From contig JBBQNK010000015.1 of assembly GCA_038329865.1 (NCBI GenBank), forward strand, positions 27,282 through 91,281: a DNA stretch of 64,000 bases, read 5' to 3'. The notes under the pieces were generated by a model. The model was not told where the DNA came from and ran no database searches. It saw only the letters and a program-made list of their open reading frames with translations. This document shows positions 25,127-33,091 of this stretch, one piece after another. Numbering within the stretch: position 1 is the stretch's first letter; each line of letters begins with the position of its first letter. Made by a program: the position numbers and the translations under genes. This DNA is from JANMES01 sp038329865. Lineage in GTDB: Bacteria > Planctomycetota > Phycisphaerae > Tepidisphaerales > Tepidisphaeraceae.

Positions 25127-25301
25127 GGTCTTCCTCGAAAGGTAAGTACTGCATTCTTATCGACCGGCCGCCGGGTGATGATTAGGAGGATTGCGTGGGC
25201 CGGTGGGCCTTGCGAAACTGCGCCAGGGCCTGAAGAATCGGGGGCGATGCACGCGGGGTGCTAATAAAAAGCCGATAGCGGAATTACGAGGGCGGTAAAG
25301 A

Positions 25302-25922
25302 TCACTTCTTTTTAAATCCCACCGCCAGGCCAGCCATGCTCGTGCCGGTGGAGGGAAAGTACGTCACCGCCACGTCGCGCAGCTTGCCGGCCTGATCCGT
25401 AATCCACGTAATGGAGTCGGCGTATTTCTCCCGAGCGGCGGAGAAATCGACGTTGATGACGTGAAAGTACGAAAGCCCCACCAGCAGCGCAACGCCCAGA
25501 AAGGTGACGATCGCCATCGTCTTGATGAAGACGCGGAACGCCCAGCCGAGGATGAATCCGCCCACGAAACTCAGGCCGATTCGCGTCATCCACGGGGATT
25601 GTGACTGGATAAAAGTAGACGGCGGCTCGGCGGAATTCGCGGGGTTGGAAGATTCCGGCGGCGGGAGTTGTCCCGGCGGGGCGGTCGGGCCGTGGTCGAC
25701 AAACGCGGCACCCGGCGTGGCGGTCGAAGCCGGCACGGCCGGCGCGACCTGCGTTCCGACCGGCCTTGGCGTTACGATCTTGTCGTACGTTTGCCCCGCG
25801 GCCCCCGCGCCGCCGACCAGCGCCGCGATCGATAAGAACCATTTCTGCCACGCGGGCATGCTGAAGACGTCGCCGAAGAAGCGAGCGAAGACCGAAGGTT
25901 TTCCGCCGAACGTTTCTGACAT
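25302..25922 (-). CDS. FUN14-family-like membrane protein
   Basis: A 206-residue protein with a hydrophobic segment near residue 25-45, a Pro/Ala-rich linker (residues 50-100), and two further hydrophobic segments (GLSFVGGFILGWAFRVF and MAIVTFLGVALLVGLSYF). The C-terminal part, with its Gly-rich GGFILGW turn, the VDFSAAREKYAD helix and a Lys-rich end (VGFKKK), resembles the FUN14 family of small membrane proteins, whose bacterial role is unknown. The ATG at 25922 is preferred to a GTG four codons upstream. Confidence 0.65.
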   Translation of the reverse strand: MSETFGGKPSVFARFFGDVFSMPAWQKWFLSIAALVGGAGAAGQTYDKIVTPRPVGTQVAPAVPASTATPGAAFVDHGPTAPPGQLPPPESSNPANSAEPPSTFIQSQSPWMTRIGLSFVGGFILGWAFRVFIKTMAIVTFLGVALLVGLSYFHVINVDFSAAREKYADSITWITDQAGKLRDVAVTYFPSTGTSMAGLAVGFKKK

Positions 25923-25990
25923 GGCTTCGCTCACTTTCGTAATTCGCGAACATTGTAAATCAATCTACGAAAAGGAAGTAGCGGAATTTC

Positions 25991-26053
25991 GTGTAACCGG
26001 CGAGCTTGCTCGCCGTTGGAATGCGAAACGGCGAGCAAGGTCGCCGGCTACAC
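25991..26053. repeat. Inverted repeat, family H
   Basis: Arms GTGTAACCGGCGAGC and the near-complement GTCGCCGGCTACAC, with an inner hairpin GGCGAGCTTGCTCGCC at the left. It lies in the 323-bp gap between the divergent FUN14-like gene and the PEP-CTERM gene. Apart from this element I see nothing firm in that gap. Confidence 0.8.
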
Positions 26054-26245
26054 AAGAAATTTGTCGGCATTTCATATCAGACTTCAAGATCACCACTTAC
26101 GGAAGCAATTCTGAAAAAAAGGGCTGATTCAGTCGCTCAATCCCGCGATTTTATTGGCCAAAATCACCGGCGATTGCCGTTATTGAAAGCAGGGAAACAT
26201 GTCTTCGAGATGTGGGGGAAAGTGACTCTTTGCCCGGAGTGCCTG

Positions 26246-27814
26246 ATGCGCCCCCTGCGGACGTTGTTCAGTCCTGCTGTACTTGCCAGCAGTCTCACCG
26301 TTCTCTCATTCACCGCCCGCGCCTTCGGCGGGGCCTTGTCGTTCAATACCGTCCTCAATGACGAAGACTTCATCGGCGGCAGCATCACGTTCCACGACGC
26401 CGACCAGGTCGTCGCCGGCAACGGCGGGGTGGTGGCGACGGTCTTCGGAGGCTCGGGCGATAGCGGCATTACCTTCAACGCGACCAACGGCAACGCCAAC
26501 ACGCTGATCGTCGCGGCCGATTCGTCGCTGGGCAGCGGACCTAAGCTCCATAGTTACGACAACTCCACCTCCGACTCGTTCGATATTTTCTCCGAACTCT
26601 CCCTCAGCCGGGACGGGCAGACGCGCCTGCACTTTCTCGCCCAGGATTCAGCCGGCGCCTTCGGCCTGTATCGCGCGGACGTGACGGGCACGGTGGCGCC
26701 TTCAACGATCCAGCGCGATGGCACGTTCACTCTAGTCACCGATACCACGCCAGGCACGCTTTTGAGCGACCTTCACCAGCAATCCAACGCCGCCGGCCAG
26801 GTGGTGTACGGGCGAAAGCAGTTGAGTGACGATCAGCAGTCGTTCCTGCGCACAGGGCTCACCGAATTCGATTCGCCTTACATTCTCACGCAAGGCGATC
26901 TCAAGGAATTCAACTTCATCTCCGCGTCATCGCCGATCTACAAACGGCTGGCCGTGACCGCGAACGGCAGCGTCGTATTCCGCGCGACGACCGACCCCGG
27001 CGGGGCGATCGGCATTTACCGCTCGACGGATCTGGTCAACCCGATCGCCTCGGTCGGCCAGCGCGCGATCGTGCTCGGCGCCGACGACACGCACGTCCTC
27101 TACTCCGACCGGCCCGATGCGGCGACGACGGCGCTCTATCTCATCGGCGACCCACTGATCAATGCGCCGCTCGTCACGTACAAGACCGCCAACAATCAGC
27201 CGCACAACGCGGTGATGACGCAGGGGACGCGCATCGCATTTTTCACGCCCGACAATCCGCTGAATCACGATGATGTGACCGCCTACGTCGGCTACTACCG
27301 CCCGGGCTTCACCGCGGCGCAGTTCATCGCGAAAGAAGGCGATTCCGTCAGCGACAACGGCGACACGTTCACCATTCAGAACATCTCCTCCACCGGCACG
27401 CGCAACAGCGTTCCGATGGTGAACGACCGCGGCACGGTGGTGTTTGATGCGACGCTTCTCACAACCGATGACACGACCGTGACCGCGCTGCTTTTCTGGG
27501 AAGAAGCCACCGGCCAACTACAGGTGGCCGTGAAGACCGCCGATGAAATCGGAAACTTCGGCGACACTTACAACGGTCATATGATTACGGGCCTGGTCGT
27601 CGATGCAACCACCGACCAGGCCGGCGACGTGTTGAAGGACGGGCTGAGCGACGACAACTGGCTAGCGTTCGCGATCCAGTACGACATCGGCGGGAACGAT
27701 CACCAGGCGGTGGTCTCTGTGCTGGTGCCGGAGCCTTCGGCGATCGGATTGGTGATCGGGATGACTGGGATCGGCGCGTTACGTCGTCGAACGCGCAAGG
27801 CAAATCGTCGCTAG
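26246..27814 (+). CDS. PEP-CTERM-anchored secreted protein
   Basis: A 522-residue exported protein. The signal peptide is residues 1-28 (TLFSPAVLASSLTVLSFTARAFG). The body is beta-rich with recurring NxxGxVxF words (TANGSVVFRA; VNDRGTVVFDA), like the tandem NxxGxxxA repeats found in other PEP-CTERM proteins. The C-terminus has the sorting signal: PEPSAIGL, a hydrophobic stretch, then RRRTRKANRR. The exosortase at 40109 is the expected processing enzyme. The ATG at 26246 is chosen for the signal peptide and a GGAG site 7 nt upstream. Two earlier ATGs in frame would bury the signal. Confidence 0.85.
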   Translation: MRPLRTLFSPAVLASSLTVLSFTARAFGGALSFNTVLNDEDFIGGSITFHDADQVVAGNGGVVATVFGGSGDSGITFNATNGNANTLIVAADSSLGSGPKLHSYDNSTSDSFDIFSELSLSRDGQTRLHFLAQDSAGAFGLYRADVTGTVAPSTIQRDGTFTLVTDTTPGTLLSDLHQQSNAAGQVVYGRKQLSDDQQSFLRTGLTEFDSPYILTQGDLKEFNFISASSPIYKRLAVTANGSVVFRATTDPGGAIGIYRSTDLVNPIASVGQRAIVLGADDTHVLYSDRPDAATTALYLIGDPLINAPLVTYKTANNQPHNAVMTQGTRIAFFTPDNPLNHDDVTAYVGYYRPGFTAAQFIAKEGDSVSDNGDTFTIQNISSTGTRNSVPMVNDRGTVVFDATLLTTDDTTVTALLFWEEATGQLQVAVKTADEIGNFGDTYNGHMITGLVVDATTDQAGDVLKDGLSDDNWLAFAIQYDIGGNDHQAVVSVLVPEPSAIGLVIGMTGIGALRRRTRKANRR

Positions 27815-27815
27815 A

Positions 27816-27882
27816 TTCCCGCGAAGGCGCAAGCGGGCGGCCTGCCGAACTCGGCCGGCCGCCCGCTTGCGCCTTCGCGGAA
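27816..27882. repeat. Long inverted repeat, family E copy
   Basis: Arms TTCCCGCGAAGGCGCAAGCG (continuing GGCGGCC) and complement, with loop about 10 nt. It begins 2 nt after the stop of the PEP-CTERM gene. A second copy is at 60025-60085. Confidence 0.9.
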
Positions 27883-28039
27883 GAATTCGGTGTTGACAAG
27901 AACCCTGCTCGGTCGCAGAACCTTCTGAATTGCCACTCTGGCAGACGCTCTCCCCCGACTGTCGATTTGGCACCCCGGTTCCAACCGAATCCTTTTCTTA
28001 AATCTTTATTCCACCACGATTTGCCTTCCTGCGCCACGC

Positions 28040-28055
28040 TGGCATACCCTTTGCC
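28040..28055 (+). promoter_or_regulatory. Candidate sigma-54 promoter of dnaK
   Basis: TGGCAT, then 5 nt, then TTGC matches the sigma-54 -24/-12 pattern (TGGCAC-N5-TTGC) with correct spacing. It would start transcription near 28066, about 50 nt before the dnaK ATG. No CIRCE operator (TTAGCACTC inverted repeat) is visible in the gap 27883-28116. This is a single-site pattern match and could occur by chance. Confidence 0.4.
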
Positions 28056-28116
28056 AATAGACTCGTGCTGGTTTCTTGCGCCTGCTTGGAACCGGCAGAA
28101 AAAGGAGATTTACGTC

Positions 28117-30051
28117 ATGGCAAAAATCATTGGAATCGACCTCGGCACGACCAACAGCTGCGTCGCGATCATGGAAGGGGATCAGCCCAAAGTGCTGATC
28201 AACTCGGCTGGCAATCGCATCACGCCGTCGGTCGTTGCGTTCACCGAAAAAGGCGAGCGGCTCGTCGGCCAGACTGCCAAGCATCAGCAAGTCACGAATC
28301 CGAAAAATACAGTCTTTTCGATCAAGCGTTTCATGGGTCGCCGTCACAGCGAAGTGGGCGGCGAAGAGAAGATGGTTCCGTACACCATCGTCGGCGAGCC
28401 CGAAGAACTCGTGCAGGTGGAAATCCGCGGGAAGAAATACACGCCCGAAGCCATCAGCGCCATCATCCTGCAGGACCTGAAGAAAACCGCTGAAGATTAC
28501 CTCGGCGAAAAGGTGACCGAAGCGGTCATCACTGTGCCGGCGTACTTCAACGACAGCCAGCGCAAGGCCACCAAGGACGCCGGCGAAATCGCGGGACTCA
28601 AAGTCCTCCGCGTGCTCCCGGAACCGACGGCCGCCGCACTGGCGTACGGGCTGGATAAGAAGAAGGACGAAAAAATCTGCGTCTTCGATCTCGGCGGCGG
28701 CACGTTCGACGTGTCGATCCTCGACTCGTCGCACGCGACCGACGGCGGCGTCATCGAAGTGCTCTCCATCAACGGCGACACCCACCTCGGCGGCGATGAC
28801 TTCGACCAGGTTCTCATCAACTTCCTGGCCGACGAATTCAAGCGCACCGAAGGCATCGACCTGCGTAAAGATCCGATGGCCCTGCAGCGCCTGAAAGAGG
28901 CCGCTGAAAAAGCCAAGATCGAGCTTTCCGGCGCGATGGAAACGAATGTCAACCTGCCGTTCATCACCGCCGATGCGAGCGGGCCAAAGCACCTGCAGAT
29001 TTCGCTGAATCGAACCAAGTTCGAGCAGTTGATCGGTCCCCTCGTCGAGAAATGCCGCAAGCCGGTGCTCGATGCCCTGAAGGATGCGAAGCTGAACCCG
29101 GAGCAGATCGACGAAGTCGTTCTGGTCGGCGGCAGCACCCGCGTGCCGATGGTTCAGAAGCTGGTGAAAGACCTGTTCAAAGGCAAAGAGCCCAACCGCA
29201 CCGTGAACCCCGACGAAGTCGTCGCGGTTGGCGCCGCCATCCAGGGCGGCATCGCCAAGGGCGACGTCAAGGACATCCTCGTGCTCGACGCCACGCCGCT
29301 CAGTCTCGGCGTTGAAACGCTCGGCGGCGTGATGACCGTGCTTATCCCGCGCAACACCACGATCCCGACCAGCAAGGCCGAGACGTTTTCAACCGCGGCC
29401 GACAACCAGAACGCCGTCACCATCAACGTGCTGCAGGGCGAGCGCGAGTTCGCCAAAGACAACCGCCTGCTCGGCACGTTCAACCTCGAAGGCATCCCCG
29501 CCAGCCCGCGCGGAGTGCCGCAGATCGAGGTGCAGTTCAACATCGACGTCAACGGCATCCTTGCCGTGACGGCCAAGGACAAGGCGACCAACAAGGAAAA
29601 CAAGGTCACCATCCAGAACAGCGGCGGCTTGAGCAAGGAAGACATCGAAAAGATGAAGGCCGACGCCGAAGCCCACGCCGCCGACGACAAGAAGCGCCGC
29701 GAAGTCATCGAGATGAAGAACCAGGGCGAGTCGCTGGTTTACTCGACGGAAAAGACGCTCAAGGATGTCGGCGACAAGGTGAGTGCCGACGACCGCTCGA
29801 ACATCGAGCGCGCCATCAGCGAGCTGAAAGACGCCCTTAAGACCGACGACGGCGACGTCATCAAAAAGAAGATGGAACTTCTCAACACCGCCAGCCACAA
29901 GCTGGCCGAGGAGATGTACAAAAACCAGTCCGCCCCCGGCGCGGGCGACGCGTCCAGCACCACCGGCGGCGAAGCCCCGGCCGGCGGTGAAGAAAAGAAA
30001 AAGGACGAAGACGTCATCGACGCCGAGTACGAAGTGAAGGACAACAAGTAA
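28117..30051 (+). CDS. dnaK: Molecular chaperone DnaK (Hsp70)
   Basis: ATP-driven chaperone of 644 residues. The N-terminal ATPase domain has IGIDLGTTNSCVA, VPAYFNDSQRKATKDAG, FDLGGGTFDVS and VLVGGSTRVPMV. The linker and substrate domain contain DVTPLSLG-type sequence (VLDATPLSLGVETLGG). The helical lid and an acidic Glu/Asp/Lys tail (DVIDAEYEVKDNK) complete the usual bacterial length. The ATG at 28117 follows an AAAGGAG ribosome site. The longer frame to 27967 is upstream sequence only. grpE and dnaJ are not adjacent. A sigma-54-like promoter precedes it and a terminator with an 8-T tail follows. Confidence 0.98.
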   Translation: MAKIIGIDLGTTNSCVAIMEGDQPKVLINSAGNRITPSVVAFTEKGERLVGQTAKHQQVTNPKNTVFSIKRFMGRRHSEVGGEEKMVPYTIVGEPEELVQVEIRGKKYTPEAISAIILQDLKKTAEDYLGEKVTEAVITVPAYFNDSQRKATKDAGEIAGLKVLRVLPEPTAAALAYGLDKKKDEKICVFDLGGGTFDVSILDSSHATDGGVIEVLSINGDTHLGGDDFDQVLINFLADEFKRTEGIDLRKDPMALQRLKEAAEKAKIELSGAMETNVNLPFITADASGPKHLQISLNRTKFEQLIGPLVEKCRKPVLDALKDAKLNPEQIDEVVLVGGSTRVPMVQKLVKDLFKGKEPNRTVNPDEVVAVGAAIQGGIAKGDVKDILVLDATPLSLGVETLGGVMTVLIPRNTTIPTSKAETFSTAADNQNAVTINVLQGEREFAKDNRLLGTFNLEGIPASPRGVPQIEVQFNIDVNGILAVTAKDKATNKENKVTIQNSGGLSKEDIEKMKADAEAHAADDKKRREVIEMKNQGESLVYSTEKTLKDVGDKVSADDRSNIERAISELKDALKTDDGDVIKKKMELLNTASHKLAEEMYKNQSAPGAGDASSTTGGEAPAGGEEKKKDEDVIDAEYEVKDNK

Positions 30052-30080
30052 TCGGTTGTTCTAATTTTGCAGTAAACGAA

Positions 30081-30118
30081 CCATCCCGACGGATTTTTCC
30101 GCCGGGGTGTTTTTTTTG
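30081..30118 (+). terminator. Rho-independent terminator of dnaK
   Basis: Hairpin CCCGACGGA-TTTT-TCCGCCGGG (one A/C mismatch) followed by GTG and a run of eight T. Located 30 nt after the dnaK stop. Confidence 0.85.
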
Positions 30119-30124
30119 GAATCC

Positions 30125-30160
30125 TCTGTCCCTCTCCCGGTACTCCGGGAGAGGGACAGA
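30125..30160. repeat. Perfect palindrome, family A
   Basis: Arms TCTGTCCCTCTCCCGG and complement are perfect over 16 nt around a TACT loop. It lies between the dnaK terminator and the convergent GYF_2 gene. Because a complete terminator already precedes it, termination alone does not explain it. Confidence 0.92.
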
Positions 30161-30168
30161 TTCCGCGA

Positions 30169-31191
30169 TCACGCCCCCTGCGTGCTCAGCCGATTCAAAC
30201 CGCTTTGCACTTGCCACATCGAGACGGCATACAGCGCCGGCACGATGCCCGACAGCGGAAACGCCGCAAGGATTGAGAGAATCTGGCACGACATCACCGC
30301 CGGCGCGGAAACCTGCTTCAGCCCGCGGGAAGCGAGGTGGCGATTGAGCTCATTCGCCAGTCGGTAGGGCATGTAGACGATCCAGAACGCATCGAACAGC
30401 GGAATGAACGAAAATCCCACGGCCTTGCCGGGCGAGACGTCGTACAACTCGCCGGTCAGTTTTTTCATGTCCGAGTGTGCACGGTGCACCCATAGCAGCC
30501 AGAAGATTGCACTCAACACGATGAGCAGCAGCGTGGCGATCCCGCACCCGATCGCAACTGCCACACTTTCCATCACCCAGGTGTTCGCGATCAGTAGCGC
30601 GAAGTTGGCCAGCATCAATCCCGCGATGATGAAGAACACGATGGTTTTGCGCGGCTTGAACGGGGCGGCCGCCAGGTCGGTCCGCGGTGCGTAGTACGCC
30701 AGGCCGGGCGCCGCAGCGTCGCTCGATTCTTCGACGAGCGGCAAGACGGCGGATTCCTCCGCCAGTTCAGACAAAGCCGCAAGCGGGTCTTCCTCGATCG
30801 GTCCAGATTCGGCGGGCGCTCGAGACAGCGCCGGCCGAACCTGCGCGGCCGGGGCTTTCTTCGGTGTCGCGCCGGCGGTGGGTCGAGCGCTCGCCGCCGC
30901 TGCCGCGGGGCCCTGGCCAGGCGAAGTCGCCGGCCGCGCCGTACTCGCTGCGGGAGTTTTGGCGGCAGCGGTTCCCGCCGCCGCAGTGCGTTGCGTCAGC
31001 GCATTCGCCGTTGCGGAGGCGCTCGCGAATAATCCCTTCACCTTTTCCGCCGGGTGCCAACTGGTTTGATTGGTCGACACCAGTGCGTTCCGCGGCACGC
31101 GACCTTCGCCGGCGTACTGCTTCAACTCCGCCCCAGAGTACGGCCCGTACTGCTCGCCGTCGGCAGTCATCTTCATCCAGAATTGCGACAT
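30169..31191 (-). CDS. GYF_2 (DUF4339) domain membrane protein
   Basis: A 340-residue protein. Residues 1-55 form a GYF_2 domain (WMKMTADGEQYGPYSGAELKQYA, then RNALVSTNQTSWHPAEKV). A long Ala/Pro-rich linker spans about 60-165. The C-terminal half has four hydrophobic segments (FFIIAGLMLANFALLIA; IGCGIATLLLIVLSAIFWLL; FSFIPLFDAFWIVY; and one near 310-325) with a WVHRAHSDMKKL motif reminiscent of DUF4328. The GYF_2 domain probably binds Pro-rich peptides on the cytosolic side. Function is unknown, though the architecture is common in Planctomycetes and Verrucomicrobia. Confidence 0.78.
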   Translation of the reverse strand: MSQFWMKMTADGEQYGPYSGAELKQYAGEGRVPRNALVSTNQTSWHPAEKVKGLFASASATANALTQRTAAAGTAAAKTPAASTARPATSPGQGPAAAAASARPTAGATPKKAPAAQVRPALSRAPAESGPIEEDPLAALSELAEESAVLPLVEESSDAAAPGLAYYAPRTDLAAAPFKPRKTIVFFIIAGLMLANFALLIANTWVMESVAVAIGCGIATLLLIVLSAIFWLLWVHRAHSDMKKLTGELYDVSPGKAVGFSFIPLFDAFWIVYMPYRLANELNRHLASRGLKQVSAPAVMSCQILSILAAFPLSGIVPALYAVSMWQVQSGLNRLSTQGA

Positions 31192-31393
31192 TATTTTATC
31201 CCCTTTTTCCCGCGACCATTTTCAAACGGACGTGCGATCCGTTCCCGGCCAAAGTATCGACGCCGCAGATTCGGGTCAAATTCCCACCGGCGTTGTTACA
31301 TTTTCCGCGGGATTTACGCGTTTTTCGGCGGATCCATCGCCAATTCGATGGCGGTTACTCAAACCGCGGCCCGATTCGTATACTCCTCATGTC

Positions 31394-32827
31394 ATGAACC
31401 TAAACCGCGCGCCTCGTCGACGTTTACGCATGCCCACCGTCGGGCTCTCGCTGCTCGCATGCTTCGCATTCGCATCGCCGCCGACCGCCCGCGCCGAATC
31501 GCCGACGACCCGGCCGGCAATTGTCGTCGCGGACTTCGAAGACAAGCTGCCGGCCAGCCTGCACGTTGAAGGATTCGTCGCCGCGATGGCCGCCCACGCC
31601 GCCGTCGGTCACGGCGCGCTGCGACTCAAGCCCGCGACTCAACCGGCCAAGATCCCGCAGTGGTGGATCGACATCAACGGCATCGACCCGCAAACCGCCG
31701 GCGAAATTTCTATGCAGGTCCGCACGCCGGGCAAGGAGACGGAAGTGATCGTCCGCATCCTCGCCAGCGACGCCGACGGCCGGCGACTTTACCAGCGCCG
31801 CGTGAAGCTCGCCGCCGGCGAGGCTTGGCAGCCGATCCATCTTTCGCTCGGAGAGTTGCGGTGGGGCGCGTTCGTCGGATCGTGGGGCGAAGTCCGCCGG
31901 CTTGGCTTCGCGCTGGAATCGCCGGCCGATGAAATCGGTGTGGACGACGTAAAAATTCTACCGCGCACCGAAGCCGCGGGAGAGGCCGTTAAGCGGCTGG
32001 CGTTCGCGGAGAAATCTTCCGCCGTCGCACAGGCGGAAGGCGTTCTGGTCGGCACGAGCGCGTCTGCCGACAAGCAGATCAAAGCGGACGACCTCACCCA
32101 CACGCTCACGCACGTGCAGCGCGCCCGCGCAATGCTGAAGCGATTGTTCGCCGACGCCGACCGACCGATCGACGAGCCCACGCCCGTCTCGCTGCTGATC
32201 TTCAGTGACGCCGACGAAATGAAGGACTTCTGGAAGCGCCAGGGCGCCGCGTGGTCGGCTCAGATCGAAGCGCCCACCAGCGGCGGGTACACCGTGCAGG
32301 ATATCGCGACGTCCACCTTCGTAGCCAAGATCGGCCCCGATCGGCCGGTCTATTTGCACGAGGCCGTCCACGCCCTCATCAGCCACGATCTGCGGCTGAG
32401 CGTGAGCGACGATTCGCACTGGTGGCTGCACGAGGGGCTCGCCAATTACGTGCAGCTGTGCGTCTATCCGAAATCGCTCGACAACAAGACGTACCCGAAC
32501 GAGTTCGCCACCGGCGTGGATCCGAAATCTGACGGCCTGTTCATCCCGCTCAAAACGCTGCTCACGCGTCGCGGAATGTCGAACAATTACGCCCAGCTCG
32601 CCAGCGTGATTGCGTACTTAGCCGACGAGCAACCCGCGCTCCTGCCGCCGATCGCGAACGCGTTGGCGAACCACCGCGATCTCGGCGACACGCTGAAGGC
32701 CGCCAATACCGATTGGGACAAGCTCCAAGCCGACTGGCTGAAGTGGGGCCGAAAGAAATTCAAATCCCCGCTGCCGGAAGGCGCGCCACAGTTCGCCTTG
32801 CCGAAGGAGTGGAGCGAGGCGAAGTGA
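31394..32827 (+). CDS. Exported HEXXH metallopeptidase-like protein (DUF1570-like gluzincin)
   Basis: A 477-residue exported protein. The signal peptide is about residues 14-34 (VGLSLLACFAFASPPTARA). Residues 40-200 look like a beta-sandwich carbohydrate-binding region (VVADFEDKLPASLHVEGF; MQVRTPGKETEVIVRI). The catalytic part has the zinc motif H322-EAV-H326 in YLHEAVHALI and a second Glu in HWWLHEGLANYVQ about 25 residues later, the gluzincin arrangement. Substrate and role are unknown. The ATG at 31394 gives a normal signal peptide. The frame upstream to 31070 overlaps the divergent GYF_2 gene and is not coding. Confidence 0.8.
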   Translation: MNLNRAPRRRLRMPTVGLSLLACFAFASPPTARAESPTTRPAIVVADFEDKLPASLHVEGFVAAMAAHAAVGHGALRLKPATQPAKIPQWWIDINGIDPQTAGEISMQVRTPGKETEVIVRILASDADGRRLYQRRVKLAAGEAWQPIHLSLGELRWGAFVGSWGEVRRLGFALESPADEIGVDDVKILPRTEAAGEAVKRLAFAEKSSAVAQAEGVLVGTSASADKQIKADDLTHTLTHVQRARAMLKRLFADADRPIDEPTPVSLLIFSDADEMKDFWKRQGAAWSAQIEAPTSGGYTVQDIATSTFVAKIGPDRPVYLHEAVHALISHDLRLSVSDDSHWWLHEGLANYVQLCVYPKSLDNKTYPNEFATGVDPKSDGLFIPLKTLLTRRGMSNNYAQLASVIAYLADEQPALLPPIANALANHRDLGDTLKAANTDWDKLQADWLKWGRKKFKSPLPEGAPQFALPKEWSEAK

Positions 32828-32844
32828 ATCGCAAAGTATTTGTT

Positions 32845-32880
32845 CCTCTCCCGGTACGCCGGGAGAGGGCAGGGTGAGGG
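32845..32880. repeat. Palindrome, family A with tail
   Basis: CCTCTCCCGG-TACG-CCGGGAGAGG followed by GCAGGGTGAGGG, the same arm-plus-tail layout as the left half of the element inside tsaD. It starts 18 nt after the stop of the metallopeptidase-like gene. Confidence 0.88.
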
Positions 32881-32937
32881 TTCTGCCTCGATACCCAAGC
32901 AGTCTGAAAATAGCGAAGCGCCAGCTGCGGCGAGACT

Positions 32938-33014
32938 CGTCATCCTGAGGTACGCCGAAGGATCTAGCCGACTTGCCGCGGACGCCAGATCCTTCGGCGT
33001 ACCTCAGAATGACG
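32938..33014. repeat. Long inverted repeat, family C copy 1
   Basis: Arms CGTCATCCTGAGGTACGCCG (continuing AAGGATCT) and near-perfect complement, with loop about 21 nt. A second copy is at 58394-58470. With the family A element at 32845 it fills most of the 264-bp gap before the NB-ARC gene. Confidence 0.92.
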
Positions 33015-33091
33015 ATTGTGTGTACGGCAACATCAATTTAGAAGCGAAAATCATTTCTTAAAACGGGGCATTCTTCCATCTCCGAATCCAA

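Noticed and set aside
27883..28116. CIRCE operator before dnaK
   Set aside because: No TTAGCACTC-N9-GAGTGCTAA inverted repeat, even allowing several mismatches.
27967..28116. Upstream extension of dnaK
   Set aside because: The ATG at 28117 has an AAAGGAG site and begins the conserved IGIDLGTT motif; the extension covers the promoter region.
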